Part shown: one piece after another, positions 1 through 12,800 of the stretch
How positions within the stretch are numbered: position 1 is the first letter of the stretch
How the letters are laid out: every line of letters begins with the position of its first letter
Assembly (NCBI GenBank): GCA_021014325.1
Contig: CM037461.1
Span: forward strand, 2,629,501 to 2,693,500
Length of the DNA: 64,000 nt
Source of the DNA: Plazaster borealis
Lineage: Eukaryota > Echinodermata > Asteroidea > Forcipulatida > Labidiasteridae
Reading direction: 5' to 3'
The notes under the pieces: generated by a model
Told to the model about the DNA's origin: nothing
Database searches by the model: none
What the model saw: only the letters and a program-made list of their open reading frames with translations
Translations under genes and position numbers: made by a program

Positions 1-155
1 TTAAGCAGAAAATATTGATTAACAAAGTGAGCAGGATGCCAGTCACGAATTGTACATGTGACTTGGTATTTTGGCTGGTAACCTTAGTCTGGTAAGCATA
101 ATTTTGTTTGTACTTAGCTCTTTTTGTGCTTAAGCAGCTCTATGAAATTGGGCCC
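1..155. mobile_element. Fold-back MITE (CTTAAGCAG family), cut by window edge
   Basis: Right end GCTTAAGCAGCTCTATGAAA TTGGGCCC is the mirror of the left end seen in full copies. The body includes the family phrase GGTATTTTGGCTGGTAACCT. Confidence 0.7.
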
Positions 156-392
156 ATGTGGGTATCGTAAGAGAAATTTCTCCGCTTACGGAAGCATAAA
201 AAACACGCTTAAAATTAGCGTATTTCACAGGTATAAGTCAGGACTTTTTGCAGACATCATGCTACAAAGCATTCTTCTAATACACAGCTAGCGCATAAAT
301 TCAGCACTTACCCTGTAAGCGGAGAATGGTGACCGTAAGCGCAGAATTCCGTGCTAAGCAGGGCCATGAAATTTGGCCCAGTTCAGGGCCGA

Positions 393-701
393 GTGGCGTG
401 TCTTGGCCGAGCGGTTAAGAACACCGGACTCAAGCTTCTGGTGTTTCTGACCAGCAGAGTGTGGGTTCGAATGCCAGTCGTGACACTTGTGACCTTAAGC
501 AAGACACTTAACCATTATTGCTTCTCTTCACCCAGGAGTACAATTGGGAACCGGCGAGAGCTGGGGAGTAACCTGCGATGGACTGGCATCCTGTCCAGGG
601 GGAATAGAAATATTCTCAGTTGTTTAATGCCAAAGAAACTGGGTATAAACACCAGCCTGATGAGCCATATTTGCTCGGGACAGACTTTACTTTACTTCAG
701 G
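393..701 (+). mobile_element. tRNA-Leu-like SINE, long-tail variant
   Basis: Head GGCGTGTCTTGGCCGAGCGG with box B GGGTTCGAATGCC resembles tRNA-Leu. Tail phrases: CACCCAGGAGTAC and GGGACAGACTTTACTTTAC. Ends shortly before a SUPT5H exon. Confidence 0.8.
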
Positions 702-743
702 GTAAAACTCAAAATGTTATTGTTACTTTTTGTTTCCCCGCAG

Positions 744-899
744 GATATTTTGGAATTCCCGGCTCATGAGTTGAGGAAACATTTCAAGATCGGCGATCAC
801 GTCAAGGTTATCGCTGGTCGGTATGAAGGAGACACCGGACTGGTGGTGAGAGTGGAGGAGAATCTGGCCGTACTCTTCTCCGATCTGACCATGCATGAG
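744..899 (+). CDS. SUPT5H: SUPT5H exon (KOW2)
   Basis: First SUPT5H exon in the window. The acceptor is CCCCGCAG at 736-743 and the donor GTAAAT starts at 900. It reads in phase 0 as [20 protein letters not shown], followed by [12 protein letters not shown], the KOW2 core. A longer open frame runs upstream to 351, but that stretch is a SINE, not exon. Only 40-50 bp separate the SINE from the acceptor. Confidence 0.93.
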
Positions 900-3800
900 G
901 TAAATTATCGAGCTCAGCCGTTCTTATCGCCTGATGCTACCCCCCAAAAAATTGTTTGTTTGTCCTCGTCCGACCGACTGTCATTTGTGTCGCGACCAAT
1001 TTATTTGTATTAAATTGTTTTGTTTTCAAAATTGTTACTATAATTCTCACAAAAATTGGTCAAAATTGTTGAAACAGGAAGAAAGTAGATATTGAAAAAA
1101 AAAGCAGTTTACCAACCCAGAGTGTTCATTCATTCCTGACTTTTTATTCCGGTGAAATTTCAGTATTGCAGAAGTGCTATGAACTCTTCAGCTGGTAGCT
1201 CCGGTAAAGCATTCATCTCAACATCGGAAAAATCGGACACATTCAAATGCTGTTTTTTTCTTTTTAAAGGGACTGTCGTTTGAAGTTTACTTCACAGTTG
1301 TCACAATTTTATCTGCATTTTCTTGTTTTAGATGAAAGTGTTACCCAAGGACATGCAACTCTGTCAGGAGATGAGTTCCGGTGTGGACACTTTGGGACAG
1401 TTTCAGCTCGGCGATCTTGTGCAGCTTGAGTAAGTTCAAATTCCCTACCTTTGTTATGAGCAGGAAAAACTTGCTTAAAAGTAGGTTTATAGATTGTTTT
1501 TTGTCAGCGTAATGCTGATTTATTGGCAAAGTTATATAGAAAGATACAATAAAAGTCACATGTGAAAGTTTCAACTGAATACAGTGTCAACTTGCTGAGA
1601 AAATAGCAAAAAACTGTCATGGTATTTTCACACCAATATCGCATCCATCCCTCTGTAACACCATGTGTACATGTATATCTACTTTGCTGTGTACATTTTT
1701 CATCTTTGAGAACTTGTCTTGCTATATTCTACTGCCGCAGAGTAGATTTTTGGAATTCGGGAGACTACCAAGTTCTGAAAAGAACTGTCCTGGGCTTGAG
1801 GTAGGAAATCGGTCGAGGCTACTACTTTCGCTTAGTGGATCGGGGGGACTTCTCATTATTTATTTCACTGCCGCGGAGTGAGTTCTTAATTGGTCTCAAC
1901 GTTTCAACTATCCTGACCAGTCGTCTTCAGGAAACTGCTTTTACTCGTGCTTTGGTTAAAATAGAACTCGCCGAGGATCGCCTCTGGAGTCTCAGTTTTG
2001 ACCATAGCCCTCGAAGCAGTCAAGCTTTGTATACCATCTTTCTTTTTGTCTATTTATCTTTAATTCCTTGTATTTGATCATTCAGTCCACAGACTGTTGG
2101 TGTGATTGTTCGACTGGAGAAGGAAACGTTTCAAGTACTCAATATGAACAACAAGGTAGAATTGATTATAACTAAATTTTTAATTTGTAAAACTTTATAC
2201 GGACCTTTTTTACAGGTGTCTCAAATAGGCCTGGGCGACTAGTGCGACTAGTGTCAAAGTTGCAACTATTGATTGCTATGTCTAGTCGCGACTGCGGTTT
2301 TTCAGCTACTTGGCCAACCGCGCTGCCACAACTACTGAAAAAAGTCACGACTAGTCGGGTTGTGAATTTCACTAGTCGCTCCTGAGGCCTAATTGTCATT
2401 GTCTACTCTGATGTATTGTTGAGGTTCTGGGTCTGGGATAAGGGAAACCCAGGCCTGCAAGCTATATTTTTAGGAATTTTCACATCTGTTCAAGGGATTG
2501 AATATGTGAAAATTTCATTTCAAAAGGTGGTAGCGTTTTTTAAGATATTGCCGAAAATCTGGAGCAGTTATTTCCACGCAGGAACAATAATCTGCAATTG
2601 GAATACACAATCTGAGTAACATTACTTTCTCAGATTCAAATTTTTGGGGATAAAAAGTGATATATTTTTCCATAACCGCAGTACGTCAAAGTGAAAAGTT
2701 TCTCCAAATGCATTATACTATCCAAAGCTGCTGTACTTCTTACCAAGTATGTTTTTATTGCCATTAATTATCAGAGTCATTACGAAACAAATACAGAACC
2801 CTTTAAATACAGAACCCTTTTTTTGTGGCGTGTCGTGGCCGAGCGGATAAGAACACCGAACTCAAGCTCTGGTATTTCTGATCAGCAGAGTGTGGGTTCG
2901 AATCCCAGTCGTGACACTTGTGTCCTTAAGCAAGACACTTAACCACATGCTTCGTCCTTCGGATGGGACGTTAAGCCGTAGGTCCCCTGTGTTGTGTAAT
3001 GCACGTAAAAGAACCCAGTGCACTTATCGTAAAGAGAAGGGGTTCGCCCCGGTGTTCCTGGTTTGATTGGCAGCATATTGCGCCACAGCACCTTGTAAAC
3101 CATTACATGGTGCTATGCAAAGGACTTGGTCTCATACTTCAAAAACGTAGCTCCACAATACCTTGCAGGAAAATAATGAACGTTAAAAGCGCCTTGAGCG
3201 TCACTGAGTGACGGATATGTGCGCTATATAAGAAGCCACTATTATTATTATTATTATTAAATCTCATTCCTGCTCTTTACAGTTGGTGCACGTCAAAGCA
3301 GCAGCTATCACAAGGAAGAAGGACTCTCGTAATGCCATAGCCCTCGATGCTGAACAGAATAACATACAAGTCAAAGACATCGTTAAGGTCATCGACGGCC
3401 CTCACTCTGTAAGTCCTGGGTCCAATAGCCCAAACAGCGCCCTCACTGAGGTCAAAGGAAGACCCACCATTGGCTGAAACTTGTCCGCAACGCAAGCAGG
3501 TTTCCATTGTTTGACCTCAGCGATGGCAGCCAGTGCATGGGGTCTATTTCTTGACACTGCTCACCGCGCAATTCTTCGCTTATAATAATAAGCTAATAAT
3601 AAGCTGGCATTTACAGAGTGCCGTTTACAGAGGTTGCAAAGCGCTAGGATGTGTCCAACACAGATCAAAATCAAAGATGGCCCAAACACAAAAAATCACT
3701 GTCAACAAAACAAGTGGGTCTTCAGTAATTTCTTGAAAGATTCAAGTGAGTTTGCTCTCCTGCAGCTATCAGGAAGTGAATTCCACAGAGCCGGGCCCGC

Positions 3801-6800
3801 ATTGGAGAAGGCTCGGTCTCCTGCTTTAGTGTTTGTCCGATGCTCGATAAAGAAGGTTGCGTGAGGAAGAACGTAGGTTGCGAGTTGGTTGATGTTGCTG
3901 AAGCCTGTCACAGATATTTATTGGGTATTTTAGCATGAGTTAAGGCACATCATTCTACGGGCCATACGCGCAGAATTCCACGGTAAGCAGAGCCATGAAA
4001 TTGGGCCGTGGGCCCGATTTCATAAACACTGCTTAGCAAATTCATAAAGCTGTTCAGCAGAAAACACTGCTTAGCAAATTCATAAAGCTGTTTTGCAGAA
4101 AACACTGCTTAGCAAATTCAGAAAGCTGTTTAGCGGAAAACACTGCCTAGCAAATTCATTAAGCTGTTTAGCAGAAAACACTGCTTTGCAAATTCATAAA
4201 GCTGTTTAGCAGAAAACACTGCTTAGCAAATTCATAAAGCTGATAAGCAGAAAACACTGCTTAGCAAATTCATAAAGCTGTTTATCAGAAAACACTGCTT
4301 ATCAAAATCATAAGGTTGTAAGAGGGAGAAAAAGTAATTATTTATTGAATGATACAGACTAATGAGGGGATATCTGTGGGAAAAGGAGAAGGCAAAGACA
4401 AAAAATTAATTAGTCATTTCCTTCTTGAATGTTCAGACCATGGGGTTGAATGATCTGAAGGCGCCTTATCCACAGTTTCTCCCTACTCAGACGAACAGTC
4501 TCTCTGTGGTTACCTAGTGCCTCAATGCCCTGTCAAATCACGTCAGAAATGGAGTGATTAGGAAGATTGAAGTTTTTAATTTCGTGAATGTTTTTCGTTA
4601 CAACAGGGGCGTCAGGGCGAGGTGCGTCACATCTACCGCAGCTTTGCATTCCTTCACTCGCGTCTGATGACGGACAATGGAGGTATCTTCGTCTGTCGAA
4701 CGAGACACATCGTGCTGGCTGGAGGGTCAAGGGTAGGTCAAGGGTCAGAGGTTACCTGTCAAATCTGTCAAAAAATTTAAAATAAAGTAATCTTCAACTT
4801 TTGCCACTTGATTGGTTCTGAACTGTAGAAATAGAGAACGGAGGATGCTGAGCTCACTTGTCATCTGTGTCTGCTGTGCACGCCCTCTTTGTCAGCTGTG
4901 GACATAGAGTATCAATATAGTAATAGAACCCAGAGAATGCTGAGCTCAATTGTCATCTGTGTCTGCTGTGCATGCCCTCTATGTCAGCTGTGGACATAGA
5001 GTATCAATATAGAAATAGAACACGGAGAATGCCGAGCTCAATTGTCATCTGTGTCTGCTGTGCACGCCCTCTATGTTAGCTGTGGACATAGAGTATCAAT
5101 ATAGAAATAAAACACGGAGAATGCTGAGCTCTATTGTTGTCTGTGTCTGCTGTGCACAGTACCATGTGAAATTCCTTTATGCATAATTTAACCAGATCAA
5201 CCGATGGGAAAGCTGAAATTTGCCAAACAGCTTAAATGCACATTTTAGTTTGAGTCACTTGTGACCGCTATGGGCATTCGAGTACAAGCCATTTGTGGCT
5301 GTTGTGGGCATTTTGGTGCAAGCCATTTATGGCCACTTGGCATTTTAGTACAAGCCATTTGTGGCCACTGGGCATTTTGGTACAAGCCATTTGTGGCTGC
5401 TATGGGCATTTTGGTACAAGCCATTTGCGGCTGCTATGGGCAATTAGTACAAGCCGATTGTGGCCACTATGCGCATTTTGGTGTAAGCCGTTTTCGGCGG
5501 GTATGGGTATTTTGGTACAAGCCATTTGCGGCCACTATTGGCATTTTGGTACAAGCCATTTGTGGCTGCTATGGGCATTTTGGTACAAGCCATATGCGGC
5601 CACTATTGGCATTTTGGTACAAGCCATTTTCGGCTGCTATGGGCATTTTAGTACAAGCTGTTTGCAGCTGCTATGGGCAATGTGGCACAAGCTGCTTGTG
5701 GCCACTATGGGCATTTTTGTACATTTGTGGCTGGTTAGGGCATTTGTGTATAAGCGGCTTGCAGACTCAAGTCCAAGTCACTAACTTGACTTATTGTTTC
5801 ATTTAGAAACATCTTCTTGAACTTCTTCTGTCCAATTTTTGTTCTTTGCCAGCAATTGGACACTGGGCTTGGAAGTGGATACAGTCCCATGTCACCCAGG
5901 ATCTCAAGTCCAGCTCATCCAAGCAGTGGAGGTAAGAAAACAACCCGACACCCCTAGTCAGGGCCAAACTCCCCCAGGGACAGGCCAAACACCACCCTCA
6001 ACAGAAATACAGGGTTGTCACAAATGTACCCGCTCCAAGTGTAAGACATGTCTCTACATCAAACCTGCACTTAAAGTGAAGAGTCATAGCACTGGCTCTT
6101 CTTACAATATGAAGACCGACTCCAAATGTAACACACCCAATGTACTGTATGCTATATCTTGTACTAGATGTGGACTACAATATGTGGGAGAGACAAAAAC
6201 CAAACTCAGTCTTCGCTTTGCGAACCATGTCTCTTCCATAAAGACCAAAAAAACATACTCTACTCCATCTTCATTCAAGTCCAGCTCATCCAAGCAGTGG
6301 AGGTAAGAAAACAACCCGACTCAATGATGAACAGACCTTCTATTTGAAACATTGAAGACCTCGATCTTCACAGAACCACACATACATCGTCGCTGCTCCC
6401 ACGAAGTGACCTATCTAGTCATAGCCGTAGCTGCCACTTCAGACACGGCCTTACTTCCGTTTAATGCCAAGGAAACCGGGTATAAACACCGGCCTGATGA
6501 GCCATATTGGCTCGGGACAGACTTTACTTTAGGCATAAAAAAACCCCACTTTTTATTGCCCTTTTGGCTAAAAAAATTGGGAGGGTCGGTCGGTCGTTTT
6601 TTTTTGTTTTTTTGTTTTTTCTAATATGTCAGAGGAGAAAAAAACAGTAGATGTACACACAACTTTATGTTTTCAACCATTTTAATGTTCTAAAAGTAAA
6701 TACATCATAAATGTTTAAATGATATTTTAAACAGTTTCTTGATTTTAACGATTTAGGCAAGTGAAATTTTATTTTTTTGAATTTTGAATTCGTACCCGAA

Positions 6801-9800
6801 ACGCTCGTGGCTGAGCCCACGGCCTTGTGTTACAATATCAGACAATATCAGACACTTCATCGTTCATCGTGATTTCTGACAGTACTCAAAAATAATATTT
6901 CAGCTTCGGATAAAGGATTTATCTAAATATTGTCGTTTACTGGGCATTCAAAGTATAAAATACTTTTTAAACAATAAAAAAACCCCCAAAAAACAAAAAA
7001 ACAACCAATAACAAGGGGCAATAACAAGTTTTTTTTTTATGCCTTACCAGGGATGAGATTTCTCCGTTTTTAACCGGAAATCCTTTTTTGCTGCCCCCCC
7101 CTCACTAAAAAGAAATCCGAAATCATAAAAAATGAAGATAAAATCATATATAACACCCAATAATTGCAGAGTAGGGCTTTTAAAACCAAAGATAAATGTT
7201 ATTAGTGGGCTTCGTGCTCGCAGGTTTTTGAGCTCGCAAGCTTTCGCGTTTTGCACTCAGTGTTCAGGTTTTTTTCCAACAGCCTATCACATCGAGTTGT
7301 TTAAGTCTTGCCTTAAGACACATCTGTTCAAACAGTATTTTTGTAACATTGCAACTTATTGAAAGGTTTGTATCTAGTATTCATTTTCTACAACTATTTT
7401 TAACTAGTTCATCTTTTTAGCTTACTGTGTATTTGGCTGGTCAAGACGTAATTTTGTGTACAATTGTTTAATTATCGTTGTTTTTAATTTATTTATGTTG
7501 TTTAAAGGTATCGTACACGCTTGGTAATGACTCAAAACAAATATTAGCATAAAAACTTACTTGGTAACAAGCAACGGAGAGCTGTTGATAGTATAAAACA
7601 TTGTAGGAAACGACTCCCTCTGAAGTAACGTAGTTTTTGAGAAAGAGGTAATTTCTCACTAAAATAATAAAAACTTCGTGCAAGAAGTATTCCTATCTGA
7701 AAGCACACAAATTGGTACAACAAGGGTGTTTTTTCTTTCATCATTTTCTTGCAACTTCGATGACCAATTGAGCCCAAATTTTCACAGGTTTGTTATTATA
7801 TGCATATGATGGGATACACCAAGTGAGAACACTGGTCTGTGACAATTACCAAACGTGTACGATGCCTTTAATCCATTTTTGCTTGTGTTCAGCGCCTTGA
7901 GGTGGAACCGATCTGCAACTGTTTGCTGTTTATAAATCTCTCTTTATTATTATTATTATTATCCCTGCTTTACTTATTAATCTTACTAGTAATCTCTTGT
8001 TACCTTTAGCAGCTGCACAAGGTGGAGGCTCGATGGGTCGCGGTAGGGGTCGAATGAGCAGAGATATGGAGCTGATTGGTCAGACTGTCAGAATATCCCA
8101 AGGTCCATACAAAGGTGAGGCACCAGACTAGAACACTTCAGTTTAATACATATGCGCAGCAACCTCGTTCCAAGGGGTAATCGATCTCGCGGCGCCATTT
8201 TTCCCAGCATGCCTTGCTCGCTCATAACCCCTGGAATCAATTAATTCAAATGTGCTACAAGTGCTCAAAAGTTTTTAATAAGCGTGCACACAAAGTAGTC
8301 ACTTTTGGTAGCAAATTAGCCTTGTTTTTCAGTTTATCCCTTTCAGGGGTGAGTGACGAGAGGTATCGAAACGGCGCGCTGCCCATGGTAGCGAGGCATA
8401 TATATGTAGACATTCTTGAGGTTTTGACCCTCGACCCCCAAACGCTGTTACTCTCTACCACCGATGATTAAGTCATCTAGGTGTGGGTTCGATTCCTGGT
8501 CGTGACACTTGTGTCCTTGAGCAAGTTACTTTACTGTAATTGCTTCTCTTCACCCAGAGGTATAAATGGGTACCTGCAAGGGTAGAGGTTGATATTATGT
8601 TTGAAGAAGCCTTCGGAGCGCCACGGCAGCCCGGGGCTGTATACTCCCCAGGGAGCTGAGAAAGATTAAAGGAATGTTATTGGCCCAATGACCAGGGCAC
8701 CAATGTAAAGCACATTGATACATTAATGTAAAATGCGCTATATAAGAACTAGTTATTATTATTATATTGTGTTTGAAAAGCTTCTGAGCGCTACGGCAGC
8801 TCGGGCTGTATACTCCCCAGGGAGCTGAGAAAGAGTAAAGGAATGTTATTGTCCCAATGACCAGGGCACTAATGTAAAAGCGCGATGATACGTTATTGTA
8901 AAATGTGCTATATAGGAACTAGTTATGATTATTATTATTATAGTTCATAGATTGCAAGATGAGAAAATCTTGTTTGATTAACTCCTCTGCCCTTGACTTC
9001 TAGGTCACATTGGAATCGTGAAGGACGCCACTGACTCTACGGCCAGAGTAGAGCTCCATGCTATGTTTAGAACCATTAGCGTCGACAAAAACAGACTCAA
9101 CAAAGTAGGGTAAGTCGTCGAATTAAAACCTGGAGAACAAGAGACCTGGTTTTACAAGACCAAAATTGAAACGAGAAAAATATATATATACACAGTTTAA
9201 CTGTTGACCTGTTTTAATTTGAATAAGCACTAAGAGAAGATTGATCTCATATGTATTTATGGGTAAGTATTGTTCAATACTCAACAGAATTGAAAGATAT
9301 TTATCAGACTGAAAGTACAAGACGGCTGGACTTGTCCGGCCATGAGTTTACCGGCCCGATCCTATAATCACTGGCCTCGGGCCTGTGATCTAGTGTAAAA
9401 AAGATATCACGTGGCATTTCCATTTCCTACCTCTCGCCCAGGAAGTAGTATTAAAATAAGCAGGACAGTTCTTTTCAGAACTAAGTTGTCACTCGAATTC
9501 CGAAATCTACTCCGCAGCAGTAGAATAAATAGCAAGAAACCTTCTCTGAGAACAACTCTAGAGCTGCTTAAGCAGAGAATCGTGCTTAACAATATTCTGC
9601 TAAGCAAAAACAAGCAGGAATACCAGTCACAAATTGTACATGTGACATGGAAGTTTGACTGGTAACCTTATTCTGGTAAGCATAATTTGGTTTTGCTCGG
9701 CTACTTTTTGTGCTTAAGCAGCTCTATGACACTGGTCCCTGGTCTGTACTTGATTTTGTTTCATATTTTGTTTCAGAGGACAAATCAGGACCGGAGCTAC

Positions 9801-12800
9801 AACAGCCTACGGCCGAACGCCAATGTATGGCTCCCAGACTCCCATGTACGGCAGTTCGGGTTCAAAGACACCGGTCTATGGGTCACAGACTCCTCTGCAT
9901 GATGGTAAGTCAATGGAAAGTTGTCGGGAAAAAGTCAGTGGGAACAAAAGCAACGACTCAGCTTCGAAATACCCTTAAAGGGTGTGTACAACATTGGTAA
10001 GGTTGAAAATATAAATGTTTACAGATTTGCACATAACCTACATGGTATGGTCATGGTGGAAAACGTCCCTTGAAATAGTTTTGCTTAAAATGCTATGGTT
10101 TTTAGGAAATGAGTAAAACAATTAGTCTTTATCATTGGTGATAAAATTTGAAATCACACTACTCGCATGATGTATGACCTAATTAGTTATGCACACATAT
10201 AGAACAGTCTGTCATGCGCAGTAGTTAACACATTAAATGTATGTAATTAATAGGCCCAGGTTTTCACCCCATAGGTTTAGAGTAAAACCCGAAGAATAGT
10301 CTAATGCAACACGTGATTAAACATCGAACAATGTCATGAGGTCGGATCTATTATGGAAACATTTGCGGTTGCGGTCTCTTTGTTGTTACAAGATCGTCTC
10401 CACTAGGAGATGCATCGCGATACTTACAATATCGTGATTTTCGGATATCACGATCAAAATAAAATCGAGCCGATATCGTAATCGTTTCAGAACTAGTATT
10501 GCGATATTCGATAATATCGTGGTATCGCCCAAGCTTACTTCAAGTCAGCTGCCTTGAAAATCCAATAATAATTTTTATAAATTTGTGTTGATTACAGGCA
10601 ATAGGACTCCACATTACGGTTCAGCGACCCCATTGCATGATGGGAGTCAGACACCGGGTCGGTCCGGAGCGTGGGATCCGACGGTCACCAACACACCCAG
10701 CAGGTAAAGCTTTGTCTAAGGTTTAAAGAGGGGCTTCAATGTCAAATGCAGTTTTGTGATGCACTCATTTTTTCAATAGATAGAGTCCTCATGGAAAAAT
10801 TACAATCTCTAACCTCCTTAAAATGGTGAAAAATTTCATTTTATTTGATACTCTGAAATTTGAAATTAGAAACGTGACATCATCAAAAACAAATCGGTCT
10901 GTACATTTCAAGAGGAATTTTTGTGCCGGTTAAAATGTCAAGTCCAATGCTGTTTTGATTGAATATCATCAATATTCAGGAATGAACTAAAAATTCTCCG
11001 TTTAAAAATTTACTGACCATATAATTGAAATTTGTTTCCAATTGTATTTCTTCTCTCTTTATTAAAGGCACTGAACACGTTTGGAAATTGTCAAAGACCA
11101 GTGTTCTCACTTGGTATATCCCAACATACATGTATGCATAAAATAACAAGCCTGTGGAAATTTGGGCTCAATTGGTCATCGAAGTTGCAAGAAAATTATG
11201 AAAGAAAAAACACCCTTGTTGTACAAATTTGTGTGCTTTCAGATAGGAATAAAAGGCTTCAGGCCTGAAGTCTTTCATTATTTTAGTGAGAAATTACCTC
11301 TCTCTCAAAAACTACGTTACTTCAGAGGGAGTCGTTTCTCACAATGTTTTATACTATCAACAGCTCTCCGTTGCTCGTTACCAAGTAAGTTTTTATGCTA
11401 ATATATATTTTGAGCGTGTACAGTGCAGTTAACCTTTGATCCCTGTTGGTGTTTTCAGGTCCAGTGATTATGACTTCAGCTACGATGAAGCCTCCCCATC
11501 CCCCCAGCCTTACGGTACTACCCCCAACCCAGCCACCCCAGGCTACGGCTCTGAGACACCCCCTAGTAACGGCCCCTACACCCCGGCTACTCCAGGTAGC
11601 TCCTCTGGGATGTACGGCAGCGAGTCAACGTACTCGCCTTATCAACCTACTCCATCACCTGGAAACTATCAACGTATGTCTGACCTCCCCATACTATTAT
11701 CAGGGTTCTTGCCATGCACAAGCTAGCGTATCAGGCCGATACGCGTGATTTGCGTTCCGATACGCGCATTTCCGTCGATACGCGTTTCACAAGAAACATC
11801 AAGAGAAAACCATGTAGAATGCTCCAGATTGCACACAAGGACTTTTAAATCCAAGATAAACACATAATATAAAACTTCAGAAGATCTGGTTTCAATTCAG
11901 CGTGCTTCGGCTAAACTTCAAAAATTGGGTCTAGAATGCCCCTCAGTTTTGAAAAAACCTGGGGAGAACCCCGATTATTAAGTTCTGTTAAAGTTTTCCC
12001 CTCTATTGTAGTGCCTTATAGTTTGGAAATAAACGATAAACCTGAGCCTGAATTCAGCGTGCTTATTACTATGGTGAAATAATAAATATTATTTATCCCT
12101 GATGCAATCTATTAAATCAGAAAACTATTAAATAAGAAAATTTGTTTTTTTGCCTTACAATATTTGACTCTTTTTCCCTCCGTAGCCACACCCAGCCCAT
12201 CTTCAAGCTCCTTCCAGCAGGCACCCAGCCCAGGCAGCTACCAACCCACCCCGTCCCCGGCGAGCTACCAACCCACCCCATCACCAGGGAGCTACCAGGC
12301 CACCCCGAGCCCCGTTGGGTTCCCGATGACGCCCGGCGCACCCTCCCCGCTGGGTTTCAACCCACAGACCCCCGGGGGCGCCGGGGGTGGGGTGGACTCT
12401 GGCCTGATGGAGTGGCAGGCGACGGACATCGAGGTCAAGATCATGTCTCATGAGGACAAATCACTGGTGCAAAAGACGGCTGTTATTCGGAGCATCACGG
12501 TGAGTTCAAGGTTCAAGGTTCATTTAAATTCCACAGTATAAAAAAAGACATTATTACTCAAAAGAGATCAGTATAAAGAATACAACTTTAAGATCTTGTC
12601 TCATGAGGATAAATCACTGGCGCAGAAGACGGCTGTTATTCGGAGCATCACGGTGAGTTCAAGGTTCAAAGTTCATTTATTTTCCACAGTATCAAAAAAA
12701 GAAGAAGACATTATCACTCAAAGAGATCAGTATAAAGAATACAACTTTAAGGTCATGTATCATGAGGATAAATCACTGGTGCAGAAGACGGCTGTGATTC

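Noticed and set aside
351..1013. Open frame of 220 codons across the first SUPT5H exon
   Set aside because: Only 744-899 is exon; the left part is a fold-back MITE remnant and a Leu-like SINE and the right part is intron.
5261..5806. Open frames of 181 and 163 codons ([16 protein letters not shown])
   Set aside because: They are pure translations of the 33-bp minisatellite, open because the period is near a multiple of three.
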